Shown here piece after piece: positions 56,675 to 64,000 of a stretch of 64,000 nucleotides of DNA. Numbering within the stretch: the first letter of the stretch is position 1; each line of letters starts with the position of its first letter. Under the pieces are notes generated by a model. That model ran no database searches. It saw only the letters and a program-made list of their open reading frames with translations, and was not told where the DNA came from. The position numbers and the translations under genes were made by a program. The stretch is from CAVTSA01 sp963790575. Lineage in GTDB: Bacteria; Chloroflexota; Dormibacteria; Dormibacterales; Dormibacteraceae. The stretch is taken from the NCBI GenBank assembly GCA_963790575.1, contig CAWBPD010000012.1, positions 434,001 through 498,000 of the forward strand, written 5' to 3'.

Positions 56675-57457
56675 GAAGGGTTCGGTGGGGGATTTGGGGC
56701 CTTCGAGTGGGAGATCCTGCCGCCGCACCCGGCGCTGCCGCCGCATGAGCAGATGGCGCTGGAGGAGGTGCTGCTGCAGGAGGTGATCGGCGGCGAGCGG
56801 CCCCCCACGCTGCGCTTTTGGGAATGGACCCGGCCGGCCCTGGTGCTCGGGTCCCATCAGGTGCTCGCCAACGAGGTTGACCTGGAGGCCGCCCGGGCGC
56901 TGGGCTTCACCGTCTGCCGGCGCCTCAGCGGGGGTGGCACCATGCTGGTGGAGCCGGGCCGGAGCATCACCTACACGCTGGTCGCCCCTGACGCGCTGGT
57001 GCGGGGCCTCTCCTTCGTCGAGTCCTACGCGCGGCTCGACAAGTGGGTGGTCGACTGCCTGCTGTCCATCGGCGTGCCCGCCGGGTACCGCCCCATCAAC
57101 GACATCACCTCCCCGGAGGGCAAGATCGGCGGGGCCGCCCAGGCGCGGCGCCGGCAGACCGTCCTGCACCACACCGCCATCGCCTACGACCTGGACCCCG
57201 ACCTGGTGCCTCGTTTGATTCGGCTCGGCCGGGAGCGGGTCAGTGACAAGGGGGTGCGCAGCGCGGCCAAACGCGTCTCGCCGCTGCGGCGCTGGACGTC
57301 CCTCTCCCGCGATGAGGTGGTGAGCCGCCTCCTGGCCTGGTTCGGCGGCCTCGCGACCACGCGCCCGGCCCGCCTCGACCAGGAGGCCCTGCAGCGGGCC
57401 CGCACGCTGGCCCGGGAGAAGTACGCGACCCCGGCCTGGATCGACCGGCTCCGCTAG
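56669..57457 (+). CDS. Lipoate-protein ligase A family (BPL/LplA/LipM)
   Basis: 262 residues. RRLSGGGTMLVEPG (about residues 88-101) and PINDITSPEGKIGGAAQARRRQTVLHHTAIAYDLD carry the LplA motifs, with the catalytic Lys in GKIGG. Attaches lipoate or octanoate to carrier domains of 2-oxoacid dehydrogenases or GcvH. ATG 56669 gives a normal start but lies within the palindrome of the preceding element and has no Shine-Dalgarno; a downstream start is hard to find in frame. An octanoyltransferase activity (LipM) cannot be excluded. Confidence 0.85.
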   Translation: MAEGFGGGFGAFEWEILPPHPALPPHEQMALEEVLLQEVIGGERPPTLRFWEWTRPALVLGSHQVLANEVDLEAARALGFTVCRRLSGGGTMLVEPGRSITYTLVAPDALVRGLSFVESYARLDKWVVDCLLSIGVPAGYRPINDITSPEGKIGGAAQARRRQTVLHHTAIAYDLDPDLVPRLIRLGRERVSDKGVRSAAKRVSPLRRWTSLSRDEVVSRLLAWFGGLATTRPARLDQEALQRARTLAREKYATPAWIDRLR

Positions 57458-57482
57458 GTGGGCCGGCTTCCGGGCTCCGCGG

Positions 57483-58352
57483 TCACTCGACGACGTAGCA
57501 GGTGGGCACCATCTGCTGGGACGACTTCGGGGGCCGCTCGTACTTGCGCTCCTGGCGGGGCGGCAGCTTGAGGTGGGCGGTCGACACCGGCTCGTACGGG
57601 AACTGCCGCAGCAGGTGTGTGATCAGGTTCAGGTGGGCGGTCTGCTTGGAGTCCGTCTCGACCACGTGCCAGGGCGACTCCTTGGTGTCGGTGTAGGCGA
57701 ACATGTCGTCCTTGGCCTCTGAGTAGTCGACCCACCGCGCCCGAGCCTCGAGATCGGTGGGGGAGAGCTTCCAGCGTTTGGCGGGGCTGGTGAGGCGCTT
57801 TTGGAACCGCCGCTCCTGCTCCTCGTCGGAGACGGAGAGCCAGTACTTGATGAGGTCGATCCCGGACCTGATGAGCATCCGCTCGAACTCGGGGCAGGCG
57901 CGCATGAAATCGTCGTACTCGGCCTGCGTGCAGTACCCCATGACGCGCTCCACGCCGGCGCGGTTGTACCAGCTGCGGTCGAAGAGGACGATCTCGCCCG
58001 CCGCCGGGAGGTGGGCGACGTAGCGCTGGAAGAACCACTGCGTCCGCTCGCGCTCGGTCGGCGTGGTGAGCGCGGCCGCGGTACAGACCCGCGGGTTCAG
58101 GAGCTCGATGATCCGTTTGATCATGCCGCCCTTGCCGGCGGTGTCGCGGCCCTCGAACACCACCACCACCCGCAGACCTTCGCGGTGGATCCACTCCTCC
58201 CACTGGACCAGCTCAACCTGCAGGCGCCGAAGCTCCTTGCGATACTCCTTCTTGGTCAGGCGCCGGGGGCTGGAGGGGTCCTGCTCGGGGCCTGGGCGGG
58301 CGCCGTCGCTCCGGGCTTGCTCCTTCGTCTTCGGTTTCGTCATCCTGGCCAT
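57483..58352 (-). CDS. Polyphosphate kinase 2 (PPK2)
   Basis: 289 residues. Walker A GRDTAGKGGMIKRI, the lid region LTTPTERERTQWFFQRYVAHLPAAG and Walker B FDRSWYNRAGVERVMGY are PPK2 hallmarks; the Asp in these motifs binds Mg. It uses polyphosphate to phosphorylate nucleoside mono- or diphosphates; the class cannot be assigned. A Lys/Arg-rich N-terminal tail of about 30 residues precedes the core. AAGGAG lies six bases before ATG 58352. Confidence 0.9.
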   Translation of the reverse strand: MARMTKPKTKEQARSDGARPGPEQDPSSPRRLTKKEYRKELRRLQVELVQWEEWIHREGLRVVVVFEGRDTAGKGGMIKRIIELLNPRVCTAAALTTPTERERTQWFFQRYVAHLPAAGEIVLFDRSWYNRAGVERVMGYCTQAEYDDFMRACPEFERMLIRSGIDLIKYWLSVSDEEQERRFQKRLTSPAKRWKLSPTDLEARARWVDYSEAKDDMFAYTDTKESPWHVVETDSKQTAHLNLITHLLRQFPYEPVSTAHLKLPPRQERKYERPPKSSQQMVPTCYVVE

Positions 58353-58488
58353 GGTCCGCTCCTTGCGCCAGATCGGCCTTTCTCCTCCGGCCGGTGGTGG
58401 TGCTCGATACCGTAAGCGTCCTAACGTTGAGTGTTGAGCATCGGCCCGGCGTAGAGGGCCCGACCATGCGTGCACCAAGGAGCGACCA
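58353..58488. promoter_or_regulatory. Divergent promoter region, PPK2 / DUF2090
   Basis: 136 bases with no gene. TTGAGT (about 58426) and TAGAGG (about 58452) form a weak plus-strand promoter with a long spacer of about 19-20 bp. TAACGTTGAGTGTTGAGC near 58420-58437 contains two TTGAG direct repeats seven bases apart. Ribosome sites AAGGAG are visible on both sides, so both genes have leaders. Confidence 0.35.
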
Positions 58489-59421
58489 ATGACCCTCGGT
58501 TACACGGACAAGCTCTACCTGCTCGCCTTCGACCACCGTTCCTCGTTCTCCAAGGGGCTGTTCGGTCTCAAGGGCGAGCCCACCGCCGACGAGCTGGCGC
58601 AAATCCAGGTCTCCAAGCAGATCATCTTCGAGGGCCTCCAGAAGGCGCTCCCGGAGCTGCGCGGCATCCCCCGCCACGTTCCCGGCCTCCTGGTCGACGA
58701 GGAGTACGGAGGGGAGGTCGCCCGGCGGGCCAAGATCGAGGGCTTGACCCTGGCCATGCCGGTGGAGAAGAGCGGCCAGGACGAGTTCGACTTCGAATAC
58801 GGGGCCGCGTACAAGGACCACGTACTCCGCTTCGACCCCACCTTCACCAAGGTCCTGGTCCGCTACAACCCGGAGGGCGACCGGCATCTGAACCGCCGCC
58901 AACTGGGCCGGCTGGCCGAGCTCTCCGACTGGCTCCACGGCCAGAATCGCAAGTTCCTGTTCGAGCTCCTGGTGCCGGCCACCGAGGAGGAGCTGAAGAA
59001 GTTCGACGGCTCCACCGACCGCTACGACCTCGAGCTGCGTCCGGAGCTGGAGGTGCGCACCATCCAGGAGGCTCAGCAGGCCGGCGTGGAGCCGGACATC
59101 TGGAAGATCGAGGGACTCGACCGCCAGGAGGACTCGGCGCGTGTCGCGGCAGCCGCCAGGGCCGGCGGCCGTGATGGGGTCTGCTGCATCGTGCTCGGCC
59201 GGGGCGCCAGCGAGGAGAAGGTGGAGCACTGGCTGCGTGTGGGTGCCACCGTTCCGGGCTTCCAGGGCTTTGCCGTCGGGCGCACGATCTGGGGAGACGC
59301 GCTCAAGGCGTGGGTCGCCGGCGAGCTGGACCGGGGAGCGGCGGCTCAGCGCATCTCCGCCAACTACCGCCATCTGGTGAACGTGTACGAGGAGGCCGCC
59401 AGGCAGACCGCACAGACCTGA
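58489..59421 (+). CDS. DUF2090 protein, IolC C-terminal aldolase-like
   Basis: 310 residues: YLLAFDHRSSFSKGLFG at the N-terminus, FELLVPATEEEL (about 163), WKIEGLDRQEDSARVAAAARAGGRDGV and FAVGRTIWGDAL are the motifs of DUF2090, which occurs fused to sugar kinase IolC and is related to class I-type aldolases for deoxyketogluconate phosphate. Here it stands alone, without iol genes nearby. Probable role is cleavage of a phosphorylated sugar acid. Start supported by AAGGAG. Confidence 0.85.
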   Translation: MTLGYTDKLYLLAFDHRSSFSKGLFGLKGEPTADELAQIQVSKQIIFEGLQKALPELRGIPRHVPGLLVDEEYGGEVARRAKIEGLTLAMPVEKSGQDEFDFEYGAAYKDHVLRFDPTFTKVLVRYNPEGDRHLNRRQLGRLAELSDWLHGQNRKFLFELLVPATEEELKKFDGSTDRYDLELRPELEVRTIQEAQQAGVEPDIWKIEGLDRQEDSARVAAAARAGGRDGVCCIVLGRGASEEKVEHWLRVGATVPGFQGFAVGRTIWGDALKAWVAGELDRGAAAQRISANYRHLVNVYEEAARQTAQT

Positions 59422-59431
59422 GCGGCGGGAC

Positions 59432-59489
59432 GTTTCTCTACATTCCGGGCCTACGCCGCGCCCGGTAGGACCGGATTGCGGAGAGACGC
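59432..59489. repeat. C-type 58-bp inverted element, copy 4
   Basis: Begins GTTTCTCTACATTCCGGGCC and ends TTGCGGAGAGACGC; the arms pair at 19 of 24 positions with inner stem TCCGGGCCTAC/GTAGGACCGGA. It aligns without gaps with copy 2 over 58 bp. It fills the convergent gap between the DUF2090 and DsbA-like genes. Confidence 0.85.
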
Positions 59490-59500
59490 GCCCTACCAGC

Positions 59501-60139
59501 TCAGTCGAAGTTGGGACGCTGGTTGCGCGTGCGCTTCAGTTCGAAGAATCCTTCCACGCCGGTCACCGCGGCCACCCCGTCCCACAGCGTGCCGGCCGCC
59601 TCACCCTTGGGCGCGGGCGTGATGACGGGGCCGAAGATGGTGTTCCCGCGGATCCGGATCACGGGCGTGCCCACGTCGAGCCCGACCGCATCGAACGCCT
59701 CGTCGTGGGACGCCTTGATCTCTTGGTCGAACTCCGTGCTCTCCGCGGCCCCAAGCAGGGACTGGGGGAGGCCGACCTCGCTCAGCGCCTCGGGCAGCGT
59801 TTCGGGGTCCTCGCGTCGCCCCTGATTGTGAAAACGGGTGCCGATCGCGGTGTAGAGCGGACCCAGGATCTCTGGTCCCTTCTCCTTCTTCGCCGCCGCG
59901 CAGATCCGGATCGGGCCCCAGGCCCGCGCCATCCGCTTCAGGTAGTCCTCGCTGAGACCCTTCCCCTCATGCTGCTCCAGGTTCAGGTAGGCGAGCGACA
60001 TGATCCGCCAGTCCGTCTTGACCGGCCGCACCTTCTCCACCTCCAGCATCCACCTGGACGTGATCCAGGCCCACGGACACCCGGGGTCGAACCAGAACTG
60101 CACCTTCTCTCTCGCCTGCTCGTCGACGCCGTCACTCAC
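59501..60139 (-). CDS. DsbA-family protein, mycothiol-dependent reductase type
   Basis: 212 residues. VQFWFDPGCPWAWITSRWM (14-32) has the DsbA-like active site Cys21-Pro-Trp-Ala24, where the Rv2466c type has CPWC, so only one catalytic cysteine remains here. The rest (TDWRIMSLAYLNLEQ, GTPVIRIRGNTIFGPV with the cis-Pro) follows the same family. It would act with mycothiol or another thiol in nitroreduction or disulphide handling. GTG 60139 has GGAGG-type bases upstream. Confidence 0.82.
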   Translation of the reverse strand: MSDGVDEQAREKVQFWFDPGCPWAWITSRWMLEVEKVRPVKTDWRIMSLAYLNLEQHEGKGLSEDYLKRMARAWGPIRICAAAKKEKGPEILGPLYTAIGTRFHNQGRREDPETLPEALSEVGLPQSLLGAAESTEFDQEIKASHDEAFDAVGLDVGTPVIRIRGNTIFGPVITPAPKGEAAGTLWDGVAAVTGVEGFFELKRTRNQRPNFD

Positions 60140-60240
60140 GATCGCCCTCTCCTCCGTTCCAGCCCGGTTGGTGTCTGCTCTCCAAGAGTAGCCGCGGGCA
60201 TCCGATCGCACCGGAGCGCCCGACAGTTCATGGTTGAAAC

Positions 60241-61086
60241 GTGCCCCACGCTGTTGACTCGGCGGATCGTGAGCCCCCTGCCGTAAGAACACCGGACCGC
60301 CTCTTCGACGCCTACGTCTTCGACCTCGACGGTACCCTTTACCTGGGTGATGAGCTGCTGCCGGGCGCGCGCGAAACCATCGGGGAGCTGCGCCGGCGGG
60401 ACCGGGCGGTGCGCTTCGTCTCCAACAACCCGACCCGGGAACCGGAGGAATACGGCCGTAAATTGACGCGGCTGGGCATCCCAGCGAGGGTCGACGAGAT
60501 CGTGACCACCGTCGGCACTATGACGCGGTGGCTGCTCGATAACGCGCCCCACGCGACCGTGTATGCGATCGCGGAGGCGCCGCTCATCCGTTCCCTGCAG
60601 GCGGCCGGGATCCGGCTCTCCGAGGACCCGGCGCAGATCGATCTGGTGATCGCGAGCTACGACCGCACCTTCAGCTACCGGAAGCTGCAGATCGCCTTCG
60701 ATGCGATCCGGGTGCACGGGCGGGCGCGGTTGATCGCCACCAATCCAGACCCTTTCTGCCCGCTCGACGGCGGTCGCGGCGAGCCCGACGCGGGGGCCAT
60801 CATCGCCGCCATCCGGGCCTGCACCGGCGCCCCGCTCGAGGTCTGCACCGGCAAGCCCGACCCGATCATGGTGAGAGCGGCGCTGGAGGGCCTGGACGTG
60901 GAGCCGTCAGCCTGCGCCATGGTCGGCGATCGGCTCGCGACCGATATCCGCATGGCGCTCGACGCGGGGATGCCGGCGGTGCTGGTGCTGACCGGCGAGA
61001 CCACGCTCGACGATCTGCGCCGGGTGAGCACCCACGACCGACCCACGTTCGTGCTCGAGCGCCTGGACCAGCTGCTGCCCCAATAG
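60241..61086 (+). CDS. HAD-IIA phosphatase (NagD-like)
   Basis: 281 residues. Nucleophile Asp28 and Asp30 in VFDLDGTLYLG, motif II FVSNNPTRE, the cap with ATNPDPFCPL, GKPDPIMVRAAL (motif III) and MVGDRLATDIRMALDAGM (motif IV) define the NagD/AraL branch, acting on sugar or nucleotide phosphates. GTG 60241 has no clear ribosome site, so the start may be leaderless. Convergent with the LacI gene. Confidence 0.87.
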   Translation: MPHAVDSADREPPAVRTPDRLFDAYVFDLDGTLYLGDELLPGARETIGELRRRDRAVRFVSNNPTREPEEYGRKLTRLGIPARVDEIVTTVGTMTRWLLDNAPHATVYAIAEAPLIRSLQAAGIRLSEDPAQIDLVIASYDRTFSYRKLQIAFDAIRVHGRARLIATNPDPFCPLDGGRGEPDAGAIIAAIRACTGAPLEVCTGKPDPIMVRAALEGLDVEPSACAMVGDRLATDIRMALDAGMPAVLVLTGETTLDDLRRVSTHDRPTFVLERLDQLLPQ

Positions 61087-61100
61087 CCAGCCGGACCGGG

Positions 61101-61157
61101 GCCCCTCCGGGAAGTGACCCCTCCGGACCCGCTTTCGCGGTCCCCTTCCCGGGAAAC
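61101..61157. repeat. E-type paired palindrome (TTCCCGGGAA core, 42-bp spacing)
   Basis: CCTCCGGGAA (61104-61113) and the perfect palindrome TTCCCGGGAA (61146-61155) are 42 bp apart. Between them GGACCCGC-TTTC-GCGGTCC makes an inner hairpin (61125-61143), and the outer halves GGGAAG..ACC and GGTCC..CTTCCC can pair. It fills the convergent gap between the HAD and LacI genes. Confidence 0.75.
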
Positions 61158-61166
61158 GGCACGGGG

Positions 61167-62189
61167 TCAGGGTGGAGGCGCGGTGCTCTCGCGGGTCACC
61201 AGCTCCGTCACCAGGTCGACCCGCCGGGTGGAGAGCTCGATACCCCGCGCCAGGTCGAGGAGCATGCGGGCGGCCGTGCGCGCCATGTCGCCCAGGGGCT
61301 GGTTGATGGTCGTCAGCTCGGGGTCTGCCCAGCGGGCCACCGGTAGGTTGTCATAGCCGATCACCGACAGGTCTCGGGGCACGTCGAGCCCGAGGCGCCG
61401 CGCCGCGCGCAGGACGCCCACCGCCTGCATGTCGGACCCGGCGAAGATCGCGGTCGGCCGGTCCTCACGCGAGAGCAGGCGCGATCCCAGCTCATAGCCG
61501 GCGTCGACCCAGAAGTTGCCGTAAAGGACGAAGTCAGGGTCGATCGACACGCCCCGCTCGTGGTGGGCGAACTGGAAACCCGCCACTCGGTGCCGGGCGC
61601 ACTGAAGACCCTTCGAACCCGAGATGACGGCGGTTCGCCGGTGGCCCAGCTCGAGCAGGTGATTGGCGGCGAGCAGTCCCCCGTTCCAATTGTTGCATCC
61701 GACCGTGGGGACCCAAGCCTCGGTGGCGCTGTCCTGGTCGATGACCACGAACGGGATCCGCTGCCGCCGCAGCTGCTCCTGCTGCTCCGCCGAGGGTCCG
61801 CAGATCACGAACAGCAGGCCGACCGGGCGCCGTCCCAGGACATCGTCCAGCCACTCCTGCGGCGGGCGGTGTGCTCCGCGCAGCTGCGAGAGGACGAGCT
61901 GCATACCCGCGGCCGAGAGGTAGGCCTCCACGCCGCGGATGATCTCCATCGCCCACTCGGAGTCGAAGACGTGGAAGACGAGGTCCACCTGCCCGCTGCC
62001 GACGGGATGGCGGCGCCGACGTCGCAGATACCGGTGCCGGTCGAGGGATGCCTCCACCCGCGCCCTGGTCTCGGGCGCCACGTCCGCCCGGCCGTTGAGC
62101 ACCTTGGACACGGTGGCGACAGAAACACCGACCTCGTGCGCGATGGTGGAGATGGTGGGTGGCCGGTGGCCAAGTCCATCGGGTGTCAT
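61167..62189 (-). CDS. LacI-family transcriptional regulator
   Basis: 340 residues. HTH at residues 12-31 (TISTIAHEVGVSVATVSKVL), hinge NGRADVAPETRARV, then a periplasmic-binding-protein-like sensor domain ending PRDLSVIGYDNLPVARWADPELTTINQPLGDM. It closely resembles XylR/sugar-responsive LacI members. Divergent from a GH3 glycosidase, so it probably represses that gene and perhaps the GH31/transporter operon in response to an oligosaccharide. Confidence 0.9.
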   Translation of the reverse strand: MTPDGLGHRPPTISTIAHEVGVSVATVSKVLNGRADVAPETRARVEASLDRHRYLRRRRRHPVGSGQVDLVFHVFDSEWAMEIIRGVEAYLSAAGMQLVLSQLRGAHRPPQEWLDDVLGRRPVGLLFVICGPSAEQQEQLRRQRIPFVVIDQDSATEAWVPTVGCNNWNGGLLAANHLLELGHRRTAVISGSKGLQCARHRVAGFQFAHHERGVSIDPDFVLYGNFWVDAGYELGSRLLSREDRPTAIFAGSDMQAVGVLRAARRLGLDVPRDLSVIGYDNLPVARWADPELTTINQPLGDMARTAARMLLDLARGIELSTRRVDLVTELVTRESTAPPP

Positions 62190-62393
62190 CGAGGGCAGGA
62201 TCCAAGCGTCCGAAACTTACGGCTGCGCGGCCTGGTCGAGCGGAGAGCAAGGCTGGCCGCCGCACCGGCGCGGCCACCCAAGATTCCGCTTGACATCACC
62301 GATAGGATCACCAACCATTACGCTGATGGTAGCACCGGGCGTAGAATTTTCGGGAAGTTTCGAACGAATTTCTCGAAGCGTCGGGTTCCCGAG
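62190..62393. promoter_or_regulatory. LacI/GH3 divergent control region
   Basis: 204 bases. TTGACA (62290-62295) is a good plus-strand -35, with only weak -10 candidates (ATTACG-like about 62317, TAGAAT at 62342-62347). The A/T-richer stretch 62345-62380 has short dyads (TTCGGGAA, TTTCGAA, TTCTCGAA at about 12-bp steps), a candidate LacI operator. No gene. Confidence 0.4.
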
Positions 62394-64000
62394 TTGAGCG
62401 CGTCGCAACGACGGGACTGGCGGGATGGAGAACTTTCTCCGGCAGCGCGGGCAGACCTCCTGGTCGCGCTGATGACACTGGAGGAGAAGGTCGCGCAGCT
62501 TGGCTCTGCCTGGGTGGGCCGTGCCGCGACCGGCGAGGAAGTGGCCCCCCACGAGCGTGACCAGGCCGACGGTCGAGCCTGGCCGTCGCTGATCGCGCGC
62601 GGGCTGGGCCAGCTGACGAGGCCATACGGCACCACCGCGATGGAGCCCACCGAAGCCGCCCGCCGGCTCGCGGAGCGCCAATCGCAGATCGTCGCCGCGA
62701 GCAGGTTCGGGATCCCGGCACAGGCTCACGAGGAGTGCCTGACCGGCTTCTCGGCCTGGAACTCGACCGTCTACCCGGCCCCGCTCAGCTGGGGGGCGTC
62801 CTTCGACCCGCCGCTGATCCAAGAGATGGCAGGCAAGATCGCGCGGACGATGCGCGGGGCCGGCATCCACCAAGGCCTGGCACCCGTCCTCGACGTCACG
62901 CGCGACTACCGCTGGGGCCGCACCGAGGAGACGATCGGAGAGGACCCGTACCTGGTGGGCACCGTCGGCAGCGCGTACGTGCGAGGCCTGGAGGGTACGG
63001 GGGTGGTGGCCACTCCCAAGCACTTCGCCGGCTATTCGGCCTCCCGCGGCGGACGCAACCTGGCGCCGGTTTCGATGGGACCTCGGGAGCTCGCCGACGT
63101 GGTGCTGCCCCCGTTCGAGATGGCGATGCGCCTGGGAGGCGCCCGCTCGATCATGCACTCCTATGCCGAGATCGACGGGTTGCCGGCGGGGGCCGACGAG
63201 CGGCTGCTGACCGGGCTCCTGCGGCAGACCTGGCACTTCGGCGGCACGGTGGTGGCGGACTACTTCGCGATCCGCTTTCTGATCTCACTGCACGGCGTCG
63301 CGGCGGACGCCGGCGAGGCGGCCGGGCTGGCGCTGCGGGCCGGCATCGATGTGGAGCTGCCCTGGACCGACGCCTACGGCTCCCTGGTGGACGCTGTGCG
63401 CTCGGGCGCGGTGGATGAGGCCCTGGTCGACCGTGCCACCCGCCGGGTGCTGATCCAGAAGGCGGAGATGGGACTGCTGGACGAGGACTGGGATCCGGTC
63501 GGGGTCGACGGCGAGCTGCGACTCGATGACGACGAGAGCCGTGGCCTGGCGCTCCGGGTGGCCCGCGAATCGGTGGTCCTGGTCCGCAATCAGCAGCACA
63601 CGTTGCCGCTGGCCCGAGATAGACGCGTGGCGGTGGTGGGGCCGGCCTCCGACGATCCTCTGGCGCTGCTCGGATGCTATGCCTTCCCGGTCCACGTGGG
63701 GCCGCACCCCGAGCGGGGCTTCGGGATCGTGATCCCTACCCTGCGCGAGGCCCTCGGGGGGCTCGTCCCCCACCTTGCCTACGCGAGCGGCTGCGCGTTC
63801 ACCGGAGACGACGCCTCGGGCATCGAGGAGGCGGCCGCGCTGGCGGCCGCCGCCGACGTCTGCGTGCTGGCGGTAGGGGATCGCTCCGGCCTCTTCGGGC
63901 GCGGCACCTCGGGTGAGGGCTGCGACGCGGCCGATCTGCGCCTGCCCGGACTGCAGCCGGAATTGGTGAAGGCGGTGCTGGCGACCGGCACCCCGGTGGT
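62394..64000 (+). CDS. Glycoside hydrolase family 3 (beta-glucosidase/xylosidase type), truncated by window end
   Basis: About 535 residues are visible; the 3' end is outside. MTLEEKVAQL near the start, the barrel motifs GLAPVLDVTRDYRWGRTEETIGEDPYLVG, TPKHFAGYSASRGG and GGTVVADYFAIRF (catalytic Asp in VVADY), then the second domain (ARESVVLVRN). TTG 62394 is the most upstream plausible start with no strong ribosome site; ATG 62472 would cut the conserved first helix. It would release terminal beta-linked sugars. Regulated by the divergent LacI. Confidence 0.85.
   Translation, partial: MSASQRRDWRDGELSPAARADLLVALMTLEEKVAQLGSAWVGRAATGEEVAPHERDQADGRAWPSLIARGLGQLTRPYGTTAMEPTEAARRLAERQSQIVAASRFGIPAQAHEECLTGFSAWNSTVYPAPLSWGASFDPPLIQEMAGKIARTMRGAGIHQGLAPVLDVTRDYRWGRTEETIGEDPYLVGTVGSAYVRGLEGTGVVATPKHFAGYSASRGGRNLAPVSMGPRELADVVLPPFEMAMRLGGARSIMHSYAEIDGLPAGADERLLTGLLRQTWHFGGTVVADYFAIRFLISLHGVAADAGEAAGLALRAGIDVELPWTDAYGSLVDAVRSGAVDEALVDRATRRVLIQKAEMGLLDEDWDPVGVDGELRLDDDESRGLALRVARESVVLVRNQQHTLPLARDRRVAVVGPASDDPLALLGCYAFPVHVGPHPERGFGIVIPTLREALGGLVPHLAYASGCAFTGDDASGIEEAAALAAAADVCVLAVGDRSGLFGRGTSGEGCDAADLRLPGLQPELVKAVLATGTPV

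Noticed and set aside
62355..62385. A second LexA box near the GH3 promoter (GAACGAATTTCT)
   Set aside because: The right half is TTCT, not GTTC; a LacI operator fits the context better.

Overview
The window is very GC-rich, double-stranded chromosomal DNA with tightly packed genes, many ATGA/GTGA overlaps and GTG starts. Several traits point to a soil-type Gram-positive-lineage (Terrabacteria) bacterium, Actinomycetota or a Chloroflexota/Dormibacterota relative: an AdnAB-type helicase-nuclease pair with a GAAC-N4-GTTC SOS box, a DsbA-like protein of the mycothiol-dependent reductase type, VapBC modules, an F420/PPOX enzyme, menaquinone genes and many apparently leaderless mRNAs. The phylum cannot be fixed from this sequence. 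No rRNA, tRNA, CRISPR array, insertion sequence or prophage was seen.

Layout. 1-1124 is the 3' part of menD. 1158-10967 (minus) is an eight-gene acyl-CoA catabolic operon: three acyl-CoA dehydrogenases, two SDRs, a MaoC hydratase, an ADP-forming acyl-CoA synthetase and an MFS permease. It is divergent from a thiolase-like/DUF35 pair and a TetR regulator (11075-13402). After a VapBC module come divergent menF and menC (14175-16625). A cupin and a two-component system (16626-18833) are divergent from an ABC-2 exporter (18958-20690). A PfkB kinase and a small membrane protein precede the adnAB operon (22345-28996, minus). Then come a helical orphan, an MFS permease and a large UPF1-like helicase with an Arg-rich disordered tail (31366-34848).

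34868-47904 (minus) holds a YtxH-like protein and an oligosaccharide/oligopeptide scavenging block: GH31 glycosidase, lipoprotein binding protein, DppBCDF-type transporter, a polysaccharide-deacetylase-like protein, an orphan and a sulfatase. A second VapBC-type module, an MMPL transporter, a lipoprotein, a frameshifted MFS gene and a PPOX protein follow. 53199-56591 is a complete osmoprotectant (Opu/QAT-type) ABC transporter with a 22-bp operator-like palindrome. The right end carries lipoate ligase, PPK2, a DUF2090 aldolase-like protein, a DsbA-like protein, a HAD phosphatase, a LacI regulator and a truncated GH3 glycosidase.

The most unusual signal is not a gene. At twelve places, mostly in gaps or at gene 3' ends, there are palindromic cores, usually paired or arrayed with a centre-to-centre distance of 41 or 42 bp (about four helical turns). 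Core sequence differs between loci (GGTGCACC, GTGCCGGCAC, TTTGT..ACAAA, CATCTGTCGACAGATG, TTCCCGGGAA) while the architecture and parts of the linker are kept. In one subtype (four copies of 58 bp) the inner arms differ in sequence between copies but stay complementary within each copy. All five convergent gaps longer than 30 bp carry one. Some have become part of coding sequence.
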